Under the pieces are notes generated by a model, which saw only the letters and a program-made list of their open reading frames with translations, made no database searches and was not told where the DNA came from. This document shows positions 1 to 7,075 of a stretch of 12,911 bases of DNA, one piece after another. Source of the stretch: JAAUTS01 sp034440395 (lineage in GTDB: Bacteria; Verrucomicrobiota; Verrucomicrobiia; Methylacidiphilales; JAAUTS01). Position 1 is the first letter of the stretch. Each line of letters opens with the position of its first letter. The DNA lies in the NCBI GenBank assembly GCA_034440395.1, contig JAWXBW010000038.1, positions 1-12,911 on the forward strand, in the 5' to 3' direction. The translations under genes were made by a program, and so were the position numbers.

Positions 1-657
1 ACCCCCTACGCTCCGAACTCACCCTACGCCGCCAGTAAAGCTGCTAGCGACCACCTTGTGCGCGCTTGGTATCACACTTACGGCCTACCCGTTACCACGA
101 GCAATTGCTCGAATAACTACGGCCCCTACCACTTCCCCGAAAAACTGATTCCTCTCATCCTTGTCAACATTCTCCACGGACGTCCCCTGCCCATCTACGG
201 TGACGGACTACAAGTGCGCGACTGGCTCTATGTGCAAGACCACTGCCGAGGCATCCACCTCGCCATTAAAAAAGGAAAACTAGGCGAAGTTTATAACGTC
301 GGAGGGAACAATGAAAAAACGAATATCGAAATTGTCAAAACCCTTTGCGCCCTCGTTACGAGAGCCTTCCACCTTGATCCCCAACTAGCCGAGCGATTCC
401 CTGAGTGCCCAGTTTCGCAAGGAGAAAATCCAGAGAAATTAATCAGCCATGTGAAGGATCGTCTAGGCCATGACCGCCGCTACGCCATCAACGCCACGAA
501 AGCTAAAAAAGAACTAGGTTATGTCCCAGAAGAAACCCTCGAAAGTGGTCTGCAAAAAACCGTGAATTGGTATCTCACCCATGAACTCTGGTGGCGCCGA
601 GTGATGGACGGCAGCTACAGCGAATGGATAGAAAAAAATTACCCTGACAAAAAGTAA
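1..657 (+). CDS. rmlB: dTDP-glucose 4,6-dehydratase, C-terminal part (5' truncated by window edge)
   Basis: Extended short-chain dehydrogenase that converts dTDP-glucose to dTDP-4-keto-6-deoxyglucose with bound NAD+, the second step of dTDP-rhamnose and related deoxysugar synthesis in the cytoplasm. The open frame runs from base 1, giving 218 residues of a protein usually about 340-360 long. The Rossmann GxxGxxG half is therefore outside the window, and GTG 58 is internal. Seen: catalytic YxxxK within PYAASKAASDH (Tyr codon 25-27, Lys codon 37-39), then SNNYGPYHFPEKLIP, the substrate-binding IYGDGLQVRDWLYVQDHCR stretch, VYNVGG, and DRLGHDRRYAI near the C-terminus. All are hallmarks of RmlB rather than GalE. 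There is an insertion of about 25 residues before DRLGHDRRYA, which I recall from many RmlB proteins. It is convergent with the next operon, and no rmlA, rmlC or rmlD is visible downstream. Confidence 0.95.
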   Translation, partial: TPYAPNSPYAASKAASDHLVRAWYHTYGLPVTTSNCSNNYGPYHFPEKLIPLILVNILHGRPLPIYGDGLQVRDWLYVQDHCRGIHLAIKKGKLGEVYNVGGNNEKTNIEIVKTLCALVTRAFHLDPQLAERFPECPVSQGENPEKLISHVKDRLGHDRRYAINATKAKKELGYVPEETLESGLQKTVNWYLTHELWWRRVMDGSYSEWIEKNYPDKK

Positions 658-723
658 GCTTCTTCACTGAGTTAAACTCCGCATAACCGCTCAAAATTCT
701 CTCTTCCTTTTTCCTATTAAGGA

Positions 724-917
724 AAAAACACGAAAGACCCTGAGATTTAACCACGGATAGCACGGATGGAAGAAAAGAAATACAACAAGGTTTCCCACTT
801 TCCCCATCTGCCCCTTATCCGTGGTATCCGTGGTATCCACCGCTTGGGCGGGGCAGGCCGCGGTAAAAAAAGCTCCCCCCTCCGCCTTACTCCGTACCCC
901 TCCGCGTGAGAAACTCC
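724..917. repeat. Intergenic modular repeat, copy 1 (ACGGAT inverted arms plus GC-rich module)
   Basis: This occupies most of the 323-nt gap between the convergent rmlB and epimerase genes, in which I see no credible gene. Left arm 750-767 and right arm 817-834 are inverted repeats of each other (17 of 18 positions pair), built from ACCACGGAT/CACGGAT units. The right arm is a direct tandem of ATCCGTGGT. Downstream come GGGCGGGGCAGGCCGCGG (846-863), a C-rich run, TACTCCGTACCCCTCC and GCGTGAGAAACTCCCC (to 917). The leader AAAACACGAAAGACCCTGAG (725-744) reappears near 12729. Parts recur at 6824-7020, 11320-11427 and 12728-12800. The hairpin could act as a bidirectional terminator between the two converging genes, but this is inference. 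Confidence 0.8.
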
Positions 918-980
918 CCATCACTCTCTTCATGTCATCATCTTCCAGACGATCTTTTCATTTTCCCATCTAGGTTAAAC

Positions 981-1898
981 CTATCTTTTATCCTCTAAGC
1001 AACTCACCACTTCTCGAATACCATCCTCTAACTTCACTTCCACTTTCCACGCAATAGAAGAACGTATCTTCTGCGTATCAAGAACGATTGAGCTGACATC
1101 ATTTGCCCTCTGTGGCATAAAAGAGATATTCCCAGAAAGTCCCGTTACCTTTTCTAGGCAGTCAACTATTTCTAGCAGGGTCGTTCCAGCTCCAGAGCCA
1201 ACGTTATAAACTTCGTTATCAAAGCCTTTTGCTACAAGCTTAGATACTGCAGCCGCCATATCTGTAACATGGATGTAATCTTTGGCTGCTCTACCATCTC
1301 CCCAAATCTCAATCGGCTCCCCCTTAAGTATCTTTTGCGCATAGATAGGTATCACCCCTTGCTTTCTGTTCGGGTTTTGTCCCAGTCCAAAGGGATTGGA
1401 CGGCCTAATAATCAATGTCTTAAACTTCCCCGCTCGAGCCGCAAAATGGAGGTACATCTCCATGGAAACCTTAGCAACCCCGTAAGAGGAAATAGGACTT
1501 AATGGGTGGCTTTCTAAAACATGCTTAACCATAGGCACACCATAAACTGCTCCGCCTGAAGAAAAGAATAACACATTGCCAACCCCACAACGCTCTGCGG
1601 ATTCCAATACCAACAAAAGCAGTTCCATGTTCCGCGCCACAGCCAACCTGTCAGTATCCAGATAAGGCGAACTGCTTGTTTCGTAAACAAGATATGCTAC
1701 AGCATCACAGCCACCCATCGCTGCATCTAATTCAGCACTCGACTCTATTCGCTGAGCCTGATGATTTGCTAATCCTGAGACTGCTTTCCCAGACCGACCA
1801 TAGACTCTAACAGTCCAATCCTTTTCCAAAGCTTGTTGTAAATGAGTTCCTAAAAATCCATGACCTCCGACCAAAAGTATTTGTGGTTTATGGCTCAT
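981..1898 (-). CDS. NAD-dependent sugar-nucleotide epimerase/dehydratase (extended SDR, GalE-like)
   Basis: A 305-residue extended short-chain dehydrogenase, probably acting on a UDP- or GDP-sugar (4-epimerisation, dehydration or 4-keto reduction) to supply a precursor for this cluster. Seen: N-terminal Rossmann motif GGHGFLG (11-17), the SSGGAVYG serine region (113-120), catalytic Y139xxxK143 in SSYGVAK, RPSNPFG (165-171), and the substrate-binding WGDGRAAKDYIHVTDMA stretch (199-215) followed by EVYNVGSG. Length and order match GalE/WbpP-type enzymes, but the substrate cannot be fixed. ATG 1898 is chosen because it lies 1 nt after the stop of the upstream glycosyltransferase gene and puts the Rossmann strand at the usual distance. 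A longer frame from TTG 1919 would overlap that gene and adds an atypical N-terminus. It is the last gene of the four-gene operon. Confidence 0.9.
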   Translation of the reverse strand: MSHKPQILLVGGHGFLGTHLQQALEKDWTVRVYGRSGKAVSGLANHQAQRIESSAELDAAMGGCDAVAYLVYETSSSPYLDTDRLAVARNMELLLLVLESAERCGVGNVLFFSSGGAVYGVPMVKHVLESHPLSPISSYGVAKVSMEMYLHFAARAGKFKTLIIRPSNPFGLGQNPNRKQGVIPIYAQKILKGEPIEIWGDGRAAKDYIHVTDMAAAVSKLVAKGFDNEVYNVGSGAGTTLLEIVDCLEKVTGLSGNISFMPQRANDVSSIVLDTQKIRSSIAWKVEVKLEDGIREVVSCLEDKR

Positions 1899-1899
1899 T

Positions 1900-4239
1900 T
1901 TATCGAGTTTCTGTTTCAACTAAAACCTCTTCCATTTTACCACGAAACGCTTGAACCCTGTAATGTTCTTCATAACGCATTCTTGCTGCGAGTCCCATTC
2001 TCTGCCTTAAGCTGTCATCTTTTACTAGACACTCCAACTTATCTGCTACAGCTATTGGATCGCGCGCAGGAACGAGAAATCCCGTTTCTCCCTCGACCAC
2101 TGTATCAATAATGCCGCGCCAACGCGTGGCTACGATCGGCAACCCAAATTGCATAGCCTCTAATAAAACGACTGGAGACCCCTCGGATGCATAGTGAGTC
2201 GGAAAACAAAAGATGCTGGTTCTTCGATAAATATCATGCTTTTTTTCACCTAAAGTCTTACCGTGCCTCTCCAAACAATCAGCTAGCCCTAGCTCATGAA
2301 TGCGTGTCGAAAGAACCATTTCAAAATCATCCGACTCAGCCCAACCAACAAGAACGGGCTTAATCTCAATCCCTCGCTTCAGAAGCTCCGCACACGCCTC
2401 TAAAAAAATTAAGACTCCCTTACCTTCCGAAAGCATGGCCAGATAAGTTACGACATGCGGGGTGGGCTTAACCATAACCACGGCATCTTGCGATCCTCCT
2501 ACTTCCGGGATTCCGCAGGGCACCACGAAGGAGTTTCGGCACTTAAGAAAGTCTGGATCTCGAGCCCCCTCCCCATACAGCACGATTCCCCTATCTGCTT
2601 TGCTATAGGCCCACCGATATAGTCGCTTACCCCACCAGGGCAACTCATGGTATATATCGCAAATGCCAGCCGCATAAAAATGAAATATCGTTCTACGAAA
2701 CATCCATCTCACCGCAAGAAGAACCACCACATCCTTATAGAAAGAAGTCTTCTTGGGTCCGCTCGGAGGATAGTATAACACATCCGCTCCCGTAGTCACT
2801 TTGGTATATGCTATCCTGAGAACTAAAATAAAAAGGTGAATTAGTTTTTTAAATTTAAAAACTCCCACCTCTTTAATGTCATTGGAAAATCCCATTCTGA
2901 CATGAATCAAATCGATTTTTTTATAGTGCCCGTCTAAGAAATACTGCGTCATCACCGCCTGTCCGTGTACGGGAGGTGGGGTTTGGGCAACGACTAGGAT
3001 TTTCAATTTACTTAGAGTGCCTGACCGCAAAACCAGTCGTCTATCCTCTGTCGATCGGCTTCCTAATACAGATTCGTACAGCTTATCTGTTTTATTTTTC
3101 CAAAGTGACACATTGTATTTGGTAATAATTTTTTCTCTTCCTTCTTTGGCTAATGCACTGCACCGCTCTGGCCTACCAAGCAATTCACCTATTTTTTGTG
3201 CTAGCGAATCCATACAATTGGGATCAGCCACTAGACCGTCAATCCCGTGATCCACAATTTCCGCTAACCCTCCAATTTTATGTACAATGACTGCACGCCC
3301 TCGACCCCACGCTTCAAAAACCACTGAGGGTAAAGGATCCATCCAAATGGAAGGCACAACAATGAACCCAACATTAGCCCAAAGTGCAGCCTGATCTTTT
3401 GCTGCAACAAATCCTAAAAAACGCACATTCTTAAGCCCCAAATCTTTCACTAATTGCAAAAGACTCTCTTTCTCCGGTCCTTCACCCATAATCAAAAGTT
3501 CGCCAGACTTGGAGTTAACTGTGGCCCAAGCCTGTATAAGCCTATCCACACCTTTTTCCTTGGATAGCCTCCCTAAAAAAAGTACATTGGAGGCGTCCCC
3601 CATCGGCAATGGCTCTTCCTTAATTTCATAAAAGTGTGGAATAACCCATATCCGTTCTTCCGGGATACCCATCTTTACATGCTGTTGCTTTTGCGCTTCA
3701 CTGAGTGCCACCCAAGCCGCCACTTTTTCAAAAGTCTTAAGCTGACGCATACGGGTCAACACCAAACCCATCATGCCACTAATGGCATGGCTGTCCTTCC
3801 AACAAGCCGTTACTAAGGCAGGCAAAAAATTACCGTGGATGCATCTTTCGCAAGGTTGCCCGTGATTGATGAAAAATCCGTTGGTACAAGACATTCGGTA
3901 ATTGTGTAAATACTGAACAACGGGTATGCCCCACTCAAAAGCCTTTTGATAAACGGCAGGCGATGCTGCAGGAAATACGTTGTGGACTTGCCACGCATCA
4001 AACTTGTCTTTCCGCTGCATTTCTTCTAAGGCTTTTAGAACTTTCGTATTATGGATGACACTGACCGGTAGTTGCAAATCTGATAAGAATCCCTGTCCAA
4101 TCATATCCGATGTGGCCAATGAAAATCTCTTTACCTCATATAATTCCTTTAGCATGGCACCTATTCTAGCCACACTACCTTCTTCGCCCCCATACTGCAG
4201 GTAACGATTAAATATTTGTAAAATATGTCGATCTTTCAT
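1900..4239 (-). CDS. Bifunctional tandem glycosyltransferase (GT4-GT4 fusion)
   Basis: A 779-residue cytoplasmic protein with two complete GT-B (family GT4-like) glycosyltransferases in one frame. Domain 1 (about 1-395) starts ILQIFNRYLQYGGEEGS. It has a Cys-rich segment typical of this subfamily (HNYRMSC, then CERC, then C about 12 residues on), donor-site GRLSKEKG (223-230), and the usual E-x7-E region reading D301-x7-E309, so the first acid is Asp. Domain 2 (about 411-779) starts afresh with KILVVAQTPPPVHGQA and has LSEGKG and a canonical E686-x7-E694 (EGSPVVLLEAM). A single GT4 is about 370-400 residues, so the length equals two enzymes. It probably adds two successive sugars. ATG 4239 is preferred over ATG 4272 because AAAGGAAG lies upstream, the longer form overlaps the previous gene, and the family normally begins near here. 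Donor and acceptor are unknown. Confidence 0.9.
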   Translation of the reverse strand: MKDRHILQIFNRYLQYGGEEGSVARIGAMLKELYEVKRFSLATSDMIGQGFLSDLQLPVSVIHNTKVLKALEEMQRKDKFDAWQVHNVFPAASPAVYQKAFEWGIPVVQYLHNYRMSCTNGFFINHGQPCERCIHGNFLPALVTACWKDSHAISGMMGLVLTRMRQLKTFEKVAAWVALSEAQKQQHVKMGIPEERIWVIPHFYEIKEEPLPMGDASNVLFLGRLSKEKGVDRLIQAWATVNSKSGELLIMGEGPEKESLLQLVKDLGLKNVRFLGFVAAKDQAALWANVGFIVVPSIWMDPLPSVVFEAWGRGRAVIVHKIGGLAEIVDHGIDGLVADPNCMDSLAQKIGELLGRPERCSALAKEGREKIITKYNVSLWKNKTDKLYESVLGSRSTEDRRLVLRSGTLSKLKILVVAQTPPPVHGQAVMTQYFLDGHYKKIDLIHVRMGFSNDIKEVGVFKFKKLIHLFILVLRIAYTKVTTGADVLYYPPSGPKKTSFYKDVVVLLAVRWMFRRTIFHFYAAGICDIYHELPWWGKRLYRWAYSKADRGIVLYGEGARDPDFLKCRNSFVVPCGIPEVGGSQDAVVMVKPTPHVVTYLAMLSEGKGVLIFLEACAELLKRGIEIKPVLVGWAESDDFEMVLSTRIHELGLADCLERHGKTLGEKKHDIYRRTSIFCFPTHYASEGSPVVLLEAMQFGLPIVATRWRGIIDTVVEGETGFLVPARDPIAVADKLECLVKDDSLRQRMGLAARMRYEEHYRVQAFRGKMEEVLVETETR

Positions 4240-4249
4240 CTTGAGCCCA

Positions 4250-4257
4250 CTTCCTTT
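4250..4257 (-). promoter_or_regulatory. Ribosome binding site deciding the start of the GT4-GT4 fusion gene
   Basis: AAAGGAAG, read on the minus strand, lies 10 nt before ATG 4239. The alternative in-frame ATG at 4272 has no purine-rich Shine-Dalgarno sequence ahead of it. The site overlaps the stop codon of the upstream GT2 gene, which fits translational coupling within the operon. Confidence 0.65.
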
Positions 4258-5134
4258 AATACGATCTCGCATTCGGCCATGACCAACCCAGTTTTTCTGA
4301 GACTGCCTGAACCCTGACGCTCGGTGAACGATGGGTAAACACCGCCGTTTGCAATTTCCTCTTCCTATACCCTCCTGCCCAGAGGCGGCGCAAACGGTGA
4401 TGATACACCGTGGGCCAGCGCATCCACAAAGGCGGACCGCTTAACTCCTGCAGCCACCTATCATGCTCTTTGTTTACTTTGTTATCTAAGCTCAGATTGA
4501 CCCCCGTGATCGAATAACAACTCAAAGGCTCACCTAAAGTTTTCATGCGAATCCCCTGCCCAATCCATTGATCAACCAAAACGGCATCGCCAATAATCTT
4601 CCACTGCGGATCAAATAGCTCTGCCCCTTTCATTAAACGACGTCGAAAAAACATGGCACAACTAAGACTATGTAAATGAGCTAACCGAGTATGCCACTGG
4701 AGAGGCTTCATAATACGGCGATAGGCTACCATGTTTTGTTTGGCGTCTAAAAGCAAGGCATCTCCCAGCAATACATCCAGCTTAGCCTCTTGCTCGAAGC
4801 ACTCCGCTACTTTACTCAAACTGGCGGGCAAATACTGCTCGTCACAATTTAACCAGGCCAGGATTTCCCCACCTGCCTTAGCGAACCCCTTGTTCAGGGC
4901 GTCATACATGCCAGAGTCTTTTTCGGAAAAAAATCGCAAGGTGTAATCTTTGCCATCTGGATAGAGCTGCAGCATTTCTTTCGTAAAGGATTCAAAGCCC
5001 TCCGAACCGCCATCTTGAATAATATGTTCTACCTGAAAAGTTGTTTGCGTAGCCACCTGATCCGCCACCGAAGCCAGACAAAGCTTAAGCCAATCTAACT
5101 GATTAAACGAGGGTGTGATAATGGAGAGCTTCAA
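4256..5134 (-). CDS. Glycosyltransferase family 2 (GT-A fold)
   Basis: A 292-residue inverting glycosyltransferase of the GT2/WcaA type, likely cytoplasmic or membrane-associated, adding one sugar to a lipid-linked glycan. Seen: N-terminal KLSIITPSFNQLDWLKLCLASV, the nucleotide-binding QDGGS (40-44), EKDSGMYDALNKG (71-83), and the metal-binding DxD equivalent LNCDEQY (95-101), followed by GDAVLVDQW (182-190) in the acceptor half. This pattern (QDGGS...DSGMYDALNKG...LNxDE) is typical of a GT2 subgroup in O-antigen and capsule clusters. The start is TTG 5134, 19 nt after the stop of the polymerase gene. No ATG is available near the conserved N-terminus, and AAAGGG lies upstream. The C-terminal 50 residues are basic and uninformative. 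The sugar specificity is not predictable. Confidence 0.92.
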   Translation of the reverse strand: MKLSIITPSFNQLDWLKLCLASVADQVATQTTFQVEHIIQDGGSEGFESFTKEMLQLYPDGKDYTLRFFSEKDSGMYDALNKGFAKAGGEILAWLNCDEQYLPASLSKVAECFEQEAKLDVLLGDALLLDAKQNMVAYRRIMKPLQWHTRLAHLHSLSCAMFFRRRLMKGAELFDPQWKIIGDAVLVDQWIGQGIRMKTLGEPLSCYSITGVNLSLDNKVNKEHDRWLQELSGPPLWMRWPTVYHHRLRRLWAGGYRKRKLQTAVFTHRSPSVRVQAVSEKLGWSWPNARSY

Positions 5135-5144
5135 AGTAAATTTT

Positions 5145-5150
5145 CCCTTT
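5145..5150 (-). promoter_or_regulatory. Ribosome binding site for the TTG-started GT2 gene
   Basis: AAAGGG within a repeated AAGGGAAAGGGAAAA purine stretch, 10 nt before TTG 5134 on the minus strand. It supports this unusual start codon, since no ATG lies close by in frame. Confidence 0.55.
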
Positions 5151-5153
5151 CCC

Positions 5154-6725
5154 TTAAGCCTTCACTTCTTGTAACTCTGTTTCATGCGCTGTTTGGGTGG
5201 TTTTAAGGCTTTCAAGTCTGGCCTTCTCAACAAGGTTTGCTTCACGAATTAATCGGTTCATAAGTCCTACGATTACGATTTGTTGAGGCAACCATCCATC
5301 TAATCTTAGAGAACCTACCACATAAAGTAAGGTAGCCGCAGATAAGTAAAGAGCACACCAGGTTAGAGCAGGATTAAACTCTCTGAGGTGTGGCGTATTT
5401 AAAACCGTAAAAATATGCCATAACGTGATAACCCACCAAATGCTGAAAAAGACCGCCCCAACGATTCCGACCCGATCGACCACGGATAAAAATCCATTAT
5501 GAAGCTCTCCCGTCAACAAGAGCGTTTGTCGGAGAAGGTAATCATCACGCCGATCATAGGCACCCATAATGTCACTCATAACTGAGGAAGAAAAACCGAA
5601 CCCACGACCTAGGAGCGGTTTTTCTTTAAAATGCGCTTTATCCCATTTTTCCCATGTTTCAAAACGAAAGTCATCAGAACCTTTTGCTGACGAGACGGCG
5701 GCAGGATCCCATTTCCCTGGCAAGAAAACTAAGGCGCGTTGAGCACCAAGGGGCATCTCCCAGCCTCCGTAATTATGATAAGCGATGATGCCTCCCCCCA
5801 AAAGGGTGACTACGGTAGCAGGAACAATTGCCAACCAGCGGTACTCCCGGAAGAGACCGGCACCCAGCACCAGAATTAAAGCTAACACCGAAGATCGATA
5901 GCCCCCCATCACCGCTAATAGTACGCATCCTAGTAAGAGCAGGAAAATAATCCAATACTTGGGTTTCCAAAGATCCTTCAAATGAAAATAAGCAAGGATC
6001 ACTAATAACAAAGGTGCACCTATGCTTGCTAACTCGCCCAAACGGCTAGCTTGAATTAGGGCGTTATCATCAACTAAACCAGTAGTCATATCTAAACCAG
6101 CTCTAGTCACCCCACCATAAACTTGATAAATATAAATAGCAGAACTTGGTACAAACTTGGTTAAAATTCTAACGCCAGCATCTAACAAGGCTGGAATAAA
6201 AGCCAACAAGGGCAACCACTTCCAAGCCTTTAGGTCGAATCGAACCGTTTGAAAAATAATATAGGTTAAGTAAGCGAAAATTACCCCAATATAAGCACGC
6301 CCTCCCCAGTTAGCACTACCAAGAATACGCATCCCAAAGCGCTCACCAGATCCATGCCAAAATAAGATGAGGAAAAGTGCGGTGATGCAGATAAATTCCG
6401 TTTTGTTACCAATCTGGACTGTTTTTGATCCGAAAACAACTTGGTCAAAAGCAAAACGGAAAACTCCTAGCATCAACAATACTTCAAAGGCCTGCAAGCC
6501 TGCTGGAATGAAGTTGAGGTTACCTGGAATAAAAATAGTGATAACGGTAAAAATCCAGTAATATCGGTAAACCCCAAAATAGAGAGCAAAGACAGCTAAT
6601 CCAGCTACGACCGATAGAACTAATCTAAAGTCAGAGTTTCCCGCTGCTAGCCCCGCAAAAACCGCTAAAACAAGTCCCGCTAAAATAACTATATAAATGG
6701 TAACGCGCTGTAGCCAATATTCCAT
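5154..6725 (-). CDS. O-antigen polymerase/ligase-family membrane protein (Wzy/WaaL-like)
   Basis: A 523-residue polytopic inner-membrane protein with about ten or more hydrophobic helices, probably joining lipid-linked repeat units or ligating the finished glycan on the periplasmic side. Seen: N-terminal helices from residue 8 onward, GGYRSSVLALILVLGAG (274-290), and a large extracytoplasmic loop (about 318-415). The loop holds RFETW (354-358), KPLLGRGFG (369-377) and ELHNGFLSVVDRVGI (407-421). These are the features of the Wzy_C/O-antigen ligase superfamily, where an RFxxW...PLxGxGxG...HN pattern is common. Wzy and WaaL cannot be told apart by this; a place inside a glycosyltransferase operon favours the polymerase. 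The last 35 residues are charged and likely cytoplasmic. ATG 6725 follows a GAGGGG 13 nt upstream. It is the first gene of the four-gene operon. Confidence 0.88.
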   Translation of the reverse strand: MEYWLQRVTIYIVILAGLVLAVFAGLAAGNSDFRLVLSVVAGLAVFALYFGVYRYYWIFTVITIFIPGNLNFIPAGLQAFEVLLMLGVFRFAFDQVVFGSKTVQIGNKTEFICITALFLILFWHGSGERFGMRILGSANWGGRAYIGVIFAYLTYIIFQTVRFDLKAWKWLPLLAFIPALLDAGVRILTKFVPSSAIYIYQVYGGVTRAGLDMTTGLVDDNALIQASRLGELASIGAPLLLVILAYFHLKDLWKPKYWIIFLLLLGCVLLAVMGGYRSSVLALILVLGAGLFREYRWLAIVPATVVTLLGGGIIAYHNYGGWEMPLGAQRALVFLPGKWDPAAVSSAKGSDDFRFETWEKWDKAHFKEKPLLGRGFGFSSSVMSDIMGAYDRRDDYLLRQTLLLTGELHNGFLSVVDRVGIVGAVFFSIWWVITLWHIFTVLNTPHLREFNPALTWCALYLSAATLLYVVGSLRLDGWLPQQIVIVGLMNRLIREANLVEKARLESLKTTQTAHETELQEVKA

Positions 6726-6823
6726 ATCATGAAATCATCCCCTCAGTAGAGTACTTTCACAAGAACGATTCATCTTAAAAAGGAAAATGAAGTTTTTCTG
6801 CAAGATCACTGAGAGATACAGAA

Positions 6824-7020
6824 TTTTACCACGGATTTCACGGATGTGGCGTAGGAGGCAGATGGGGAACTAAGAAAACTTTTTTTCTTCCATCCTTCCC
6901 GTGCCCCTTATCCGTGATATCCGTGCTATCCGTGGTAAAAAAATCCCTCTTCCGTCTTACTCCATACCCCGTAGCCTGCCCTTCCCGCATGCGGGAAGAG
7001 CGTGAGAAAATTCTGTTTTT
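6824..7020. repeat. Intergenic modular repeat, copy 2 (long ACGGAT hairpin plus palindrome)
   Basis: This fills the 350-nt gap between the end of the GT4 pair and the start of the polymerase operon; no gene is seen there. Arms 6824-6845 (TTTTACCACGGATTTCACGG onward) and 6919-6940 pair at 20 of 22 positions. The right side carries three ATCCGTG units in tandem. It continues with TCTTACTCCATACCCC, matching copy 1, then a perfect 18-nt palindrome (6981-6998) and GCGTGAGAAAATTCTG. The arms end in TTTT/AAAA, so the hairpin would be followed by U residues when transcribed in either direction. It may end the GT4 transcript before the polymerase operon, but this is inference. Confidence 0.8.
6981..6998. 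repeat. Perfect palindrome CTTCCCGCATGCGGGAAG
   Basis: An 18-nt perfect palindrome inside repeat copy 2. Related, imperfect versions appear at 11395-11422 (opposite orientation, with shared GCCTGCCC next to TCC-GCATG-GGGAAG) and at 12759-12774. Just beside it, GAAGAGCG (6995-7002) pairs with CGCTCTTC (7024-7031) around a 21-nt loop, giving a second possible hairpin. No clear U-tract follows the palindrome itself, so a terminator role is unproven. Confidence 0.7.
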
Positions 7021-7075
7021 CCGCGCTCTTCACGTAAGGCTCTCCCAAAAGGTCTTCTTTATCTGTCTTTAAGGT

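Noticed and set aside
750..834. ACGGAT tandem/inverted units as a CRISPR array
   Set aside because: Units are 7-9 nt, adjacent or inverted, with no regular spacers and no cas genes nearby.
691..933. 80-residue minus-strand open frame in the rmlB-epimerase gap
   Set aside because: It lies wholly on the repeat copy and has low-complexity residues with no family resemblance or ribosome binding site.
972..982. AGGTTAAACCT palindrome at the end of the epimerase gene as a terminator
   Set aside because: The stem is only 5 bp and no U-tract follows it.
1860..2111. Plus-strand open frame across the fusion gene and epimerase junction
   Set aside because: It is antisense to two well-supported genes and its product has no recognisable motif.
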